Below are positions 26,211-40,000 of a stretch of DNA of 64,000 nucleotides, piece by piece. The stretch is from Trichoplax adhaerens (lineage: Eukaryota; Placozoa; Uniplacotomia; Trichoplacea; Trichoplacidae), in the NCBI RefSeq assembly GCF_000150275.1, contig NW_002060957.1, forward strand, positions 856,445 to 920,444, given 5' to 3'. A program made the translations under genes and the position numbers. The notes under the pieces are model-generated. The model did not search any database. It was not told the origin of the DNA and was given only the letters and a program-made list of their open reading frames with translations. Each line of letters opens with the position of its first letter. Positions within the stretch are counted from its first letter, which is position 1.

Positions 26211-27020
26211 TTTAATTTCTGGATGATCGTAGAGATTCATTCTGAATCAAATGAGTCATTCATGACCAAAATGGCCTTAAAAATAGCCTAATCCAATCTT
26301 GTCAACCCTACTCCACATTAATTTAGTTTATCCATCCTTATTGGGCTGAAATTTGTAAAAATCTTTCGTCAACAATAACATTATAGTAATTAGTGAAAAA
26401 TACCCGTTCATGTGAACAGAGGGAAGGAAGTATAATAAAATATTGACAATGTGGTGTTTAGCAGCTACTATTCTTGGAATTTTTACGTTATAATTAGTAT
26501 GTATTATTCTATAAATAGTACTGTTTAATGATTTAAATCATACGCAAAACTAAAGGTATCATGAAAATAACCTACTTCAATTCAAATTGACATAAATGAT
26601 AATGTCATCTTCGAATAAATTGACTTATTCCAAGAGCAATATTCTTAAAGTAACCCGTTGCATTTAATACCGTATGCTAAAAGGAAACCTAATGAGAACG
26701 ATTTTCATCATTTAGACCTAGATCCAATTACGATCCCATAAACTATCAAAGATTCTTAGCCGAAATTGCATGGCTCATAGCCAATGTCAACAAAATGAAG
26801 AAATCTTCTAGAAATTTATGCAAGCATTAGATTACCAATACATTATCACGAATAGAATACTTTTGCATTATCTTCACCTCAAAATTGAACTAAAAATTTC
26901 CCAATTTTGTAGACTCTATCATCATCCAGTCTAATTAAATATTACAACTAGCAGATTCGTAGCCGAATGGCTACTTCAGTTCATGAAAATCTATTAAAGA
27001 CTTAAAGACATCACCTCACT
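26211..27020. other. Gene-free stretch
   Basis: No exon or repeat was recognised in this AT-rich segment; stop codons are frequent in every frame. Confidence 0.35.
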
Positions 27021-27024
27021 TAAG

Positions 27025-27490
27025 GCGAAAGGAAAGTTAGAAAGAGATTACCGATAGATTGGCAGTAGCAACCATCTGGTTATTAAGATCTATTGCAAGG
27101 TATATGATTATTAATTGCATGCAACATCAGTGATGAGATCATCGATTCGTTTTATAATTAGGTAACTATCGACTCAAGGCATAAGCGCACTTGTCTCGAA
27201 AGCGAAAGAAAAGAAAGAGAGGTGAAGATTGCTGATAGATTATTGGTAGCAATCATTGGGTTATTAATTAAAATCCGATCCGCGATATACGGTTATTAAT
27301 CATGTACAACATTGCAAATAGAATCTCTCATCACATCTACAGTAGTAATATTACTATCCAATAGTTATGGATTTAAAGCTTAAGCAGCCGTGAAAAGAAA
27401 GGGAAGGAAAGAGAGATAGAAATTAGCGACAGAATGCCAGTAGTAATCATCCAATGATTATAATTAAAGTACAATCGTCAAAATTTACTG
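27025..27490. repeat. Three-copy repeat, purine-rich, unit about 170-200 bp
   Basis: GGCGAAAGGAAAGTTAGAAAGAGA near 27040 is echoed by GAAAAGAAAGAGAGGTGAAGAT near 27209 and GAAGGAAAGAGAGATAGAAAT near 27400. Each is followed by a GATAGATTnnnnGTAGCAAYCATCnnnTTATTAATTAA-type segment, and the first two by an AATTGCATGCAACAT-like word. The copies are diverged. Confidence 0.5.
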
Positions 27491-28740
27491 CTCAACTTTC
27501 TAAACTGGACTATCAAGATGATATCAATAGACAGAAATGACAGATTACTGTCAATAATTAGAATACATTTCCGCTGACCATGCCACTTGCATGTGATAGC
27601 AATGATTTACTCAACTTTAATTACATGATAAAATAGCATAGGGATTTCATGAAACTTCTTGTTGTCATGGACGGTGATTAGAAACTAGAATTGATATTTA
27701 AAGTGCTCTTCCCAAAATCATCCTCATTCGTAAAAATATTAAGGAATGTACAAGAAAAGTGTTGAACTAGTCAGGATTCTTGAAGAAAGCAACAACTTAA
27801 GAAATGCATTAACTATGATGATTTACACGAGAATTTTAAAATCAAAAAAGAACTCAAGAGTGGCATTTGCCATGATGATTGTACAAGAGAATTTTAAAAT
27901 CAGAAAATTATTGAACTAGTCAGGATTGTTTCATTAAGAAAGCAATTACGCAACAAGAGGGCTTAAAATGATTTCAATCACGCATCATCATAAACGCCAG
28001 TTCAATTTATTCAATTCAACTTACCTACTGCAGCAAAATCGTAATCTTCTGGCGGTTTATTTTTTCAGTCTACAATCGCCTGGATAAGCTGTAATGATGA
28101 AGAGATGATTACAATCCAATTTATTAGCAGCTCCTTTCTAACAGAATAGAAATTATAATGTGATCACCAATTCAACTTGATGGTCAATGGGAACTGAAAG
28201 CGATATATTTAGTATTTTATTGACAACCATTGCATTCTACAGGAAGGACATAATTAGCGGCAGATTGATAATGTTTGTAGATATTCTTTCTTCAACAGTA
28301 ATGATGAACTAAATAGAACAACACCTTTCAGTAAGTCATATTTACACAATTAAGAATACAGTCCAATAGATTAATTATCAATCCAACCAAACCAGGTTAC
28401 AGAAATCCCCCCCCCCATTTCAGCCTTTAGGAGTAACATAATCTATCCATGAGCTCCATATAACTGAAAGATTCTACAGTATGAATCATTAGGGCATCAG
28501 AATGAAGGCTAAATATAGGCATAACATATTCATGACAAAAGCAAATATAGCCACAATTTTATTGACAGATGAAATTTTAACAAAATTGGAGTTTTCGAAA
28601 GAGTTATTTGATGATGACATAAAATAAGATTAGCGAAATTTGGTGAGGGGTAAACGATATGAACAAAATTGAAATCAAACAGAATCTTTGACAAGGATGA
28701 CAATTAATCGAAGGACAGACTAAATAGGATCGAATTTTCT
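27491..28740. other. Gene-free stretch with a small internal duplication
   Basis: ACAAGAGAATTTTAAAATCA near 27887 repeats ACACGAGAATTTTAAAATCA near 27826, about 60 bp apart, and GAACTAGTCAGGATT occurs near 27762 and 27913. A run of nine C residues lies near 28407. No gene is seen. Confidence 0.4.
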
Positions 28741-28744
28741 TTCG

Positions 28745-30065
28745 AGGTGTGATAATGGTGAATCATTTTGATCCTAATCTGCGAGCCATACTGGTCGATT
28801 TACTGGTACAGAGACTGAAGTAAAAAAAGGATGCAAATAGCAAATAATAAACTAAATTGAGTCGAACATCTTCAGATAAGAGACTAATATAGATCAACTT
28901 ATATCCTAAACTAAATTCATAATAGAAGAAGTAATCTGAAAACTAAGCATTTATAGCCATGATTGATAATTCATTCATGTAGCTAGCGATGACATTTCGA
29001 ACGAAATTTTTATCGCATTAAATCGATATATAAATTTAAGTCGTTTCAAAGACTCTTTTTACGATTCGAATTACCGTAAATTGCAGCAAACGGCATCAGT
29101 CGATTGGGATCGAATAGAAAGTATAGCAGAGGCAATGTACATCGAATGACAGACTTGATAGATAGGATAAGTGAAGGTTTATTGAAGATATTGCCTATCA
29201 AATGACGAACAATTCCAATCGTGCTCTGCAAGCAATAAAGATTTATTTGGATAGTAGAAGAAATTTTGAAATTATCTGCTAATATAATAATCGAGCATAA
29301 TCAACCAATTCTGCCAAGAATATCGGTCCATTTATATCGTTTTTTTCAAAATTCAAACAAGGTGTAATAATCCCAATGCTAAACTTAACTAGTTTAACGT
29401 TCAGTTCTGTCAATAAATGCTGATCAACTTTATCGTAAGCAAACCTTGAATGGCCAAAATCCATTAATGGATCTATGCAAGTGGACGATAATGGAATTCC
29501 TGCTGATCCAATGTTGGCAATATTATTTCGAAATTAAATCATCACCATTTAAGGTATACAGAAACGGATCTAGCCAACCACTTTCGATCTCCACTGAGAA
29601 TGAATACAATCAAAATGAATCAAGACTGCGAATAATTATTTTAGACGATGATCAAATGATGTCAACATGGATTCTTAAAATTAGTATTGTTTTTTATCCC
29701 AGTCTAGACGATAATTATATATGTCCTATTTTATTATATTTTAATAGAGAATTGGTGACCAATTTACTTCTTTCAATGGAGTTTGCTGATTGAAATCAGC
29801 TATCATGAGTACTCAATAAAAGCTCTCTCTTGAACCTTCAATGAAGATGATTGTCTTCATGGATCATAATATTATCCCTTCCGACGATCATCACCAAAGG
29901 TGTTTTATCATTTTCAGTTATTATCATCCCATTTTAACGCCAGCTAACCTATCTGACACACTAAGCGATGCGTTGATAATAATGAATTGTGTTACTAATC
30001 TAAATCTGTCTGGAAATTTGGCCATTAAAAGTAAATATTACCTGTATGCTCTATATTCCTGTTAA
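28745..30065 (+). pseudogene. Cluster of coding-like, frame-shifted segments, unknown family
   Basis: Several plus-strand pieces look protein-coding but do not form one frame. 28755-28822 reads MVNHFDPNLRAILVDLLVQ. 28970-29146 is open for 59 codons (contains LNRYINLSRF and VDWDRIESIAEAM). 29146-29202 continues in the next frame (MTDLIDRISEGLLK) and 29196-29279 in the third (NRALQAIKIYLDSRR). 29446-29793 is an open frame of over 100 codons (SSPFKVYRNGSSQPL, RIIILDDDQMM) and 29841-30065 another. No donor or acceptor pairs join them cleanly. The simplest reading is a decayed or mis-assembled gene for a helical protein. I recognise no family. Minus-strand frames at 29046-29231 and 29279-29464 overlap these pieces and I take them as shadows. 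Confidence 0.35.
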
Positions 30066-30539
30066 ATTGAGCGGTACAACTCCGTAAAGATAATTTTCCC
30101 ATTGCCAATTTCAGTTGAAATGATTTGAAACGATTATAAAGGACTAACAGATATAGTTATACACATAATCTGAAAGTAGCTATGATCTTGTTATCCATTA
30201 TTCCAGATAGGATTAAAATCGAGCAATCTTGCAAGCTTCCCGTAGGTGTATTGACCGCTCTGATCCATCAAGTTGTGCATATAATCAATCATAAATCTTT
30301 TCACTATCTATTCCAGCTGAGTTGATAACTATGTAGAGATAATTATTTTATCGCCATTTTTTACTAAAATGATCAAAAATAACGAACATAGAGGTATGTT
30401 ATCATCTCCATAATTAATTATTGAGTAACTTTGGCTGCTGTAATTAGCTAGACTATATCCCAGCGGTGATAGTTCCTTTGCTACCGCATACAATTATGTT
30501 TAACGAACAAGTACGGAGAAACAGAGAGAGATCATTATA

Positions 30540-31440
30540 GGATTACTAAGTGATCGGCTTGAAAAATACTAGAAATGATATGCTCATTTTAGTTAAAATT
30601 AAATCTCCAGATAAATAGGAGTGCCTTCCTGACACATGAAAATACGAAACAGGCTTGCAGTACCGTTGATACTGTAGATATATTATCGACTTGGAAAATA
30701 TTATTTATAAGCGATAGTAGAAATGATGGACTCATTTCATTTAGAATTAAATCTTAAGACAGGCAGCAGCGCTTTTTTGCCCTATTAAAATATATTAAGC
30801 AGGCTCTCATTAATGCTGCGGATAGACTGTAAATATACTTTAGACTTGGAAAAGATCATTTAAAAATAATAGTAGAAATAATAGGCTCATTTCAGCTAAA
30901 ATTAAATCTTTAGATACACAACAGCGCTTTTCTGCCTCATTAAGATATTGAATTGGCTTTAATTATTATTGATACTGTAGATATACTATCAACTTGGAAA
31001 AGATTATTTTAAAATAATCATAGAAATATTACTGTAGGCTTATCTCGGTTAGAATTAATTGTTTGGAAAGAGAGCAGCGCTTTTTCTACCGTTTTAAAAT
31101 ACTAAACAGGCTTTCATTGACACTGTCAGTACACTATCGACTTGGAAAAGATCATTCAAAAATAATCGTAGAAATGATAGGCGCACTTCGGTTAAAATTA
31201 AACTTTCGGAAAGATAGAAGTGCTTTTCTTCCATTTTAAAATGTTAAATAGGCTTTCGGTAGCTTTGATAGTGTAGAACTACTGCACTATCGAGTTTAGA
31301 AAAAATTATTTAAGAAAATAGTAGAAATGATACCTTCGTTTCCGTTAGAAGTCAATTTTTAGATACGTAGTTGTACTTTTCTGCCCTATTAAAATATCAA
31401 ATAAGCTCAGAAAGATCATTTTTCGTCATGAAAATGACTA
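30540..31440. repeat. Satellite-like tandem array, about six copies of about 150 bp
   Basis: The word GACTTGGAAAAGATnATT or a variant occurs near 30688, 30843, 30991, 31139 and 31292, with worn edge copies near 30558 and 31404. Spacings are 155, 148, 148 and 153 bp. Each unit continues in the same order: AATAATnGTAGAAATGATAGGCTCATTTCnGTTAAAATTAAATCTTnnGA, AnnAGCAGCGCTTTTCTGCC, TTAAAATATnAAACAGGCTTTCATT and a GATACTGTAGATATACTATC block. Unit length is close to that of a nucleosome plus short linker. There is no open reading frame. Confidence 0.8.
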
Positions 31441-31444
31441 CAAA

Positions 31445-34000
31445 CTTTGTAATTCCTGCATCCTACGATATTGCACATTTCATTGTATTTTCGACGTAAC
31501 TAAAATAAGAATACGAATTATCTGTACATTAATGGATATACTAATAGCAATAAGGCATATACGGTACTAGCTTGGTTAATTCTTGTAATTGTTTATTCTT
31601 AGTTGAGTCATTTTAGTAAAATTAGCTTCTTATTGGTTAAATGATATAATTTGTTAGGTTGAAAATCAATATTTGTAGCATAGCACTTCTGATAGAGTAT
31701 ATCAGTGATTAGAAACTGTTGAAGCACAGAAAATATAAAACAGGTAAAAGAAAATAATGCTTTTATTAGCAATCATAATACATAAGGTTAAGCTGTTGTA
31801 TAAAAATTATTCATATCTAGTATAGAGAAAGCTACGGTGCTATTTGTATAAGAGATTTGTATGTCCGTTAAAAATAAATAATATCAAATCAAGTATCGAA
31901 TGGAGAATGATCAAATTTTTTTCCAAGTAAACAATTTTTAGTAAGACTATTTAATTTGCATCCTATGTCCTAGTAGAAATGAATTGTTATCGATAGTTTC
32001 AGACCATTATTACTTGTATAATAAGTCATTGTAATCTAAATCAATTTTGTACAGTATATATTTGCAACAAGATACCAGTAGTTAGACTTGATGGAGAGGA
32101 TGCAAATAAACTGGCTATCTACTTTTGGTCAGATGAATTTTAATACGAAAATTGAAAAGATCTAGATAGAAATTCTGATAAAATTACTTTATAATAATCA
32201 AGAGCAAAAGGAATATAATGCTCATGTAGTCTACCTATCTTAATTATTGAAATAAGCTCTATTTTTTATAAATCTCTACTAAATATAAATCGACACCTTG
32301 GTTTCTTATCAAACCAAGAAAAAATTGCAATTCTACCACACTGAATTACGGCGAATAAGTTTTTGGGTTGGGAGTTCAAATTTTAAACCAGGTTTAGTAG
32401 AAGAATGTTCAGTTCTTGAAGCTACTACAGGACTGCAAAATGTGAAATTATTATAACATAATGAGGCAGAGTTTCTCTGCATTGCTTATCATAAAATGAC
32501 CATTAATCCTTTTTAAATGTATTCAGAATCGCATATAGGTTCATTACCTTCCATATATTTTTCGACTACTTCTTAATCCAGATACATCAATATTAGTCTT
32601 ATTATTACTTGTAGGCAGATTTATTCGGGCTTTTCAGTGGTAGCATAATATCAAATGGATAAAGAGATCAGGCCAAAAACGAATCAAATTTAAATCTGTC
32701 AATGGATCTTATCAAAACGTTACAGAAGAACACTTTCTACCTTGATCTTCAAGAGATAGTGCTGTAAAGGAATGCCTTCTCTGTTATTTATATTAAATAT
32801 ATATATATAATATATACAAGATTAGATATGAATGGTAGGTTACGAAAAGTTAAAATCATAAAATAAATAGAAAACTGGCCATTGCTAAATAATTCTGTCG
32901 ATAACAGGTCAATAAATATCTGCTGGTTTAGTTTGTGGATAAACACCATTTTACTACCTAATTAACTTACATTACGCTGAGGAAGATACGATGGCGATGA
33001 AGAATAAGATTCTTCAGGAATAATATCGGATTTAACGTTAGTATTTATAACGCCAACCTGTCGAGAGCAATTGTAGTAGGTGAATATAAGATTCAATTTA
33101 ATAATTTCTAATATCATCTGACTTCATACAGACTAAAGAGCATTATCAAAAGAGCTTATTGTGGTTATTTGGGAAGGCAGACTAGAACACAATCTTAACC
33201 ATCGCAATTAATCCTTTCTATTACGATTCATATTTCTGACTGAGTATAAATCTAAATTAGCTAAATTATCTTCCTTTAAATCTTATGTGTCATCTCATTA
33301 TACTTGTTAGGACTGAATTTGAATTAATCTGTATTAATCTGTCCTAAGACTGAAAAATGAACAAAGTAGTAGAATAAGGTAATTCTGTATAGCTCTACCC
33401 AGATTAATTGTTTAGTTTCGGATTATAAAATAAACATTAATTTTCTGGAGATACAATTCTGCATAAATTAATTTGTTCAATTTCGAACGGTCTAACGAGA
33501 ACATTGGCGAATTTTCTTACATTTGTTTGGTTATATGAGTTAGAACTAAACTTAAATTAATATACAAGTACATTCTTCTACTCTATTATTGAATAATTAT
33601 AGTGTAATATTTTTGAAACAAACTTGAACACATTTTTTCAGATTGTCAAGTAAGATAACTAGAAAGTTAAACTTAGATAATTAATTGTATCATTCCGTAA
33701 GATTATAAGCATGACTGGAACCTGAAATATCTTCTAAGCTATTTCATTCCATGCAAAATCAAAAAGTTTCTTACCAATGAATTTGTATTATAAATTGACT
33801 ATAATTCAATCTTTTAATTATTATCTCTATTAATTTTTTAGAATATAGAAGATTATCACCCGCTCCTGATCGAACAATCAAAGCTATTATAAATCACAGA
33901 TAAGCATATAAAGGATATACGAAACTCAACTTACTCGATAGCTATATTGCAAGGATAGAATTAATAATAACGTATTCAAGTTATGATTCAGTTTTAATTA
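31445..34000. other. Gene-free stretch before the coiled-coil gene
   Basis: No exon was recognised. A TA-dinucleotide run lies near 32800-32820. The 3' end of the minus-strand coiled-coil gene should use a polyadenylation site in the right part of this stretch, but no clear AATAAA was found on that strand close to its stop. Confidence 0.4.
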
Positions 34001-34007
34001 TCTTTAA

Positions 34008-37000
34008 TTAAACAGTACTTACTGAATTGCTACGGCCACCCGAGGATCTACTAGTCACAGGACTATTTCGCGTTTCAGTTTGATGTTGTGATGGATAGTC
34101 CTTTTTTTCAACGGTTATTGTTTGATGCTTTAAATTTTTGACTTCTAGCTCGTACAGTTTGATCATGGCTTTTAATTTCTCATTTTCACCTTCCAATCTA
34201 GAATAGAGATTTTGATCAATTTCTTAAATCCAAGACTACTGTAGCTGTATATGAAAATAAATTTTCAATTTATGAAAGTTATGCAAAATGGATGGTATTC
34301 AGAGATTTAGTTTTGACTTACTCTAAAACAGCTTTACTCTTGTCGTTTAATTCATTTTCTACTTTCTGATATACTGTTGAATCTTCCACCTTGATAGGGA
34401 CAACATTGAATCATACAAATCCGCAAGATAGTAATTATAAAATAATTAGTGTATATATATATATACAAATATCAAATCATTTGCCCCCAAAATTCTCGAT
34501 ACAAGTCGTAATGGTCCGTATTTCGATCAATGTCATACAAGAAATAGTTTCATTAAAGGCACTACTATATCATTCCTTACCAATTTTTGAGCCTTATTTG
34601 TTTCTTTCAGTTTCTTTTGAGCCGAAAATAACTATTAAAAGTCACAAGACTTGGATTATTGGTCATAGAAATGAAGTTATCATTAATTCATTCTATTCTA
34701 TACATTGAATTGGTAATAACCTCATCCTGTAAGGAAACTAAACTCTCTTGCAATAGTTCGTTTTCTTCACCACTCTCGGCTACTTTTTGATTCAGATCTT
34801 GAATTGCTTGATTTCTGCCATAATAAGGGATGGAAAATCAATTATCAACATCGAACTAAAGAATCAATTCTTAAACTGATAATCAATTACGAATCAGAAG
34901 AGCTGAATGAACTGCTAAGAATGACCATTAGCAAGTAGCAGAATTCACATTATTAACAAAATCGTGTCCAGTAATTAAAACTAACCCATTTCAATTAAAG
35001 TAATTGATAATTATGAAAGCATATCATCTAAATTTACTCTATAATATACTATCATTCATCTGGCTATAAAGCACAGATAGGATATTCACTTCATTCAATT
35101 CTAACTGCCCTAATGGATACTTTACCTGTTTTTCATCTTCTGTATTAAATTACTATATCTTTTTTTTAGTCTTTCATAATCTGATTCTTGATTTTTTATT
35201 TCCGGTGATGGGGCGCGATCCTATATAGGTCGTTTTGAAAAGAAATCCTGAATTTAACGCAAAGTATTGCCTAACGAATGGGATCATCATGATTAGAAAT
35301 TTCAGCTCATTTCATGTAGAACTGAAATTTTTATTAATTAGAACCTTTCTTGGACTACTCGAAGTACTATTATGTCGACTTGAAAATCCTGATGCATCCT
35401 ATTTCAAAAGACACATAGGGGTTTACAAATATTACGGGAAAAAATTGATAATGTTCTAAAATTGAGCTTTAAATGCAATCTCGTAATAGAGGCTAAATTG
35501 CCTGGACCATTTTAACAGCTCACCTTCCTATTGGAAATATCCATAATTTTCGATAATTCGTCTCGCACAGATTGTAGTTCTGCACTAATTTCCTGTAACA
35601 TAAATGTTTGAATTATCATAAGCAGTAGTTTAAGATATCAGATATTGACCCTCTACTTACAATTTACGCAATATCTACTAGCTATAAACGGATATCTCCA
35701 CTACTACTTATTATATGAATTTACTGAAAAAAAGCTTTCTACAAAATCGGTTGTTATAATAAACCGTCCATCCAACATTACAATAAAAGAACCGACTGCA
35801 TATATGTAAAATTAAAGTTTTACTACGTTATTCATTAATAATTCAACTTAAGAAGGATCAGTTTGATGAAAATTTAATTAGAATAAAAGATTCCTATGCA
35901 ATCAATAGCATGAAAGGAGCTATTGATAGCTTGATTAACCTTCACTGGTGATTCCGGATGTGGCTGTACCGCTGTCTCGTTTTGCTTTACGATAGTTGCC
36001 ACTTTTTCTTTCTCCATTTGCTGATACATAAAGAAATATTTACAGATAAGTGGAATATTATCATAAAATATCCAATCCAAATTATCATCACAACATAAGT
36101 ACCTGTTTTACTTCGTATAATTCAGAGCGTAGTCTCTTATTCTCGCGAACAAATTCAGCTCTTGCAGAAAACAATTTAGAAAGTTTCTCCTTGGTTTCTG
36201 ACAATTCTTCTTTTAATTGCTGTTCCGCTAAGCTAGGACTAAAATTGTATCGTTATGAATATCTCAGAGACGAGAGAATGTTCAACAATATTCTACTATG
36301 AGTAAAACAGTCTGATATATAGACCCATAGTTCTCGGGTTAGGGCTAATGCTAATAACTTGTAGCTACTGTAATAATGTAATATATTTTTTCCATATTAT
36401 GATCAGAGTATAGAATTGTAATCAGTGATAGATCAGTGCGGTACTCTCCCATTAACATTTTTAACTAAACTAGCTATTACTGAATATTTTAATTTCTTAC
36501 AATGTAGCATTTACTACAAAAAATTATCGGTAAGAATGATTGATTGAAGCTAATTTTTATACAGAAAGTCTTTCTATTCCTCTCTATTACTTGGCTATGA
36601 ACTCAAACTTATACGTATTCTGTGCTGTATTATGAGATATTTCCCTAAAAAAAGGTTAAAAATATTATCCTACCCGTTGTGTTGCGGTTGATCCTGGGAA
36701 ATTTCATTATTTGCATTTGAATTCGATTCTAAATTCTATAGCCATCAGTTAAGATTATAAATTATAATTTTTAATTTAAAGGCACAGCAAAAATATAAAA
36801 CCAAGACTAGCTTTGATCTGACCTCGTGGTTAATTACACCATTTTGTGCATCTAGAAAATTGATTCAAATCCAGGAATAAGATTACTATATCGACTAGAT
36901 CCTGTATGAAAGCTAATCTTTTTTGGACCTACCTTGTACTGGACGGGCATTTCGTATATTCTGGATGACTTTAGAATGTTCTTGTACCAGTCTTTTAAAA

Positions 37001-40000
37001 TACAAGTAGAAATTTGAGTTATCCTTAAAGTGAATTAATATTCTATTTCATCTAGCTGAATTAATTGATATTGAGCATAAAAACCTCTTATGCCGTATTT
37101 CTAAATTCTGAAAGTCACTTTTTAAATTATCATATTTCGCTTTCAAACCATTAGTCTAAGGGAACCGGAAGTAATTATAGTGGTTAGTTAGTAAGCAAGA
37201 AATATACAACAGATTGTTCTTGAAATAAAATATGCTTTTCCTCCATGATTTAAGCGCTTAAAACGAAATGAACTATAGTACACAGTAGAAATGGTTTACT
37301 AACTTCAATGTTGTATTTTATATTTAATTCAGTTAATAATAAATTTTTCTCTTCTTTTAATTTTTCAATCTCTTCTTCAAATTGATTTGCAAAGGTAGTT
37401 ATAGTCTCCTGGTCTTTCGTTTCCTTGACTGCTAGTTGTCGTTCTTGTTGCTCTCTTTCCTAGAACAACAAAAGGGAATTGTTAGGCCAATATCGTTATA
37501 ACTATTCGTAAAACATTTTGTAAAGTATCGTAATGCTACTACTGGTCTTTATCAAGTCTATTCCGACTTATTCTTTCAATTATTGCTCTTCATGATCGTA
37601 ATTTTAGTAATATTAATTTCGTGATTTATTTTACGCCTGATTTAGTATTCTTTTCATTTCTTACATTTTACATTAATTTAATTACCTAGATATTTGACAT
37701 TTATCAGAACTATTTCTAACTCGCTCTTTATCTTCCACTCGTCGAGAGAATTAATTAAATACTTGGATATTTCAACCTATCAGGACCCTATTCAACCTAC
37801 TCTTCATCTTCTAATCTGCACGAGTACTGAATAACAGTAAATACTTGCAATCTATCAAGCCTGATTCAATCTATTCTTCCCTCTTCTATATCCCTCTATT
37901 TTTAAATATTTCATATACTGACATATTAGAGTTATTTTCAATGAATTCTTCATCTCTCACCAACTATCAATACTACCTTAAAATACTTAAGCATTACAAT
38001 TTATCAATCTGATTCATAGTCTACTGTGCAGCTATCACTACTCTTAAAGTCTTATTTATCACAATTCCTAAGGGCTTATCTTTAATTATTTCTTTCGGCT
38101 TTAACCGTCATGTAAACCTTAAGCTTAATGTATCTTAGTGCAATAATCTATCAAACTATTTTTCATAACTGCTTTCTTCTAAATCTTTTAATTAATACTT
38201 CTAGGAAAAATAACAGGAGAAAATTGGTTATGGAATTGTCGATTTGCTTTCAGCCTGCTGTCTCGCATACTATTGTACTCTTTGCCAATAGTAATACTTT
38301 GATATTGCAAATTATATCACTTCCATTTACAAGTTTAGCCTCTCAGCTATTGTTCACTATCAGGATAAATCTAGAGATACTTTAATATCGCAGTCGATTA
38401 AATTTCTTACAAATGTTCTCTGCTTTACTATAATACTCTATCCGAATAGTCATTACATTGATATCCTAACCTATCTATCAAGTTTTTGATATAATCTATC
38501 AGCTATCCTGCTGCCTTTAATGCTACATTAATATCGTGACGCATCAAAACTTATTTTCAACTTACTCTTTCTTCATTGGTTCGATCTAGTTGATATTGTA
38601 ATTGACGAATCTCTTTCTGTTTAAATAAGATGTCATCCTCTAAGCTGCTAATTTGAGCTTTATAACCTTCCATTTCATTCTCAGCCTTATGAAGTGAATC
38701 TTGAAGATGCTCTACTTCGGTCTAATGAAGAGTAAGGCAATAAAACTAGTTCAAGCCATGTTTTCAAAATAATTTATTCTCTATTGCTGCCATGATTGTA
38801 ATTGTTAGCTTCATAAATGATAATCAATCAAAACTATTTAAAATCAATGCTGTTCATAGTAGACTTTGAGAATATCCATAGTGATTTATTACCCTTAGCT
38901 TTTGAATTCTTTCATTAGAGGCACGGAAATCCTTTCCTTCCAACCATTCACGAAGCTCTAACTTTGATTGCTTAAGTTGCTATATGTCAAATTTTGTATG
39001 GAATATTAAACGTATAAACATTATGATCATGATAGATGGAATATAGTCGGTCTTGCTATAGAGAACTCACACGTAGCATTTCTTGACATCTTCCAATTAA
39101 TTGTTGCTTTTCTTCATTGACTGCATGCAATTGTAGCTTTTGCATCATTAAGAACAATATTAATTATATGAATCCTATCTGTTCAAATTGATGCTACTGA
39201 ATTGGAAAGTAATTTTTAGTCATTCTTTCATTCTAATTACTATGTTAACTCTGATTCTAGATCATTTGTATCAATCTACCGAAGGAGCAATAATTTTAAT
39301 TTCCTCTAGCTTTAATAGTAAATTTTTTCTTGGGAAACGAATTACAAGAAACTACCGAGTCTGGTTTGGATCGCTACATGAAATTATATTCCCGCTAGCC
39401 TCTATTAAACAGCTCAAGACACTTACTCATTCGACTTACCTCTAATTTTTCCTTGGCTTCTTTTATGGAATTATTTTGATCTAAGAACTGGTTTTCTTTT
39501 GACTGCAATAGCTAATAGAGTGGTGTAGATATAATTTTAAATTTTTTACAATCTTGATATCACGACAATACCAAAATTAGCAAGCATTCTTTCATAAGCT
39601 TTTACTATCTAAAACGTATATTGCATCATGTTTATCGCATAAAATTACCTGAGAAAAACGATCTTCTTGTAAAATTAATTGTTTCTTAGTTTCATCGCAT
39701 TCTTCCTTGATGGTTAATAGATGATTTTTATCTCGATTTAGATCATCAATATCTCGCTGTTTATTAGCAATTGTATCCTCCAACTGATTTATATTTAGAC
39801 TCATCTGTCTGTTAATCTAGTAAACACCAAAAAATAAATCTCTTTAATCATCTTATTGCTAAAACATCTCACAATAAACTTTGCCCCTCAGGATATATAT
39901 AAAATTATTTCAAGATTTTGATAATAATTTCATGTGATAAAAGTTATGGCTATGAATTTATCAAGTTTATTCATGCATCTTAAAGAGTATCGTGTCGATG

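Noticed and set aside
10800-31440. Prokaryote-style array or CRISPR interpretation of the repeats
   Set aside because: Units are 100-400 bp, diverged, and lack short identical repeats with unique spacers; the context is eukaryotic.
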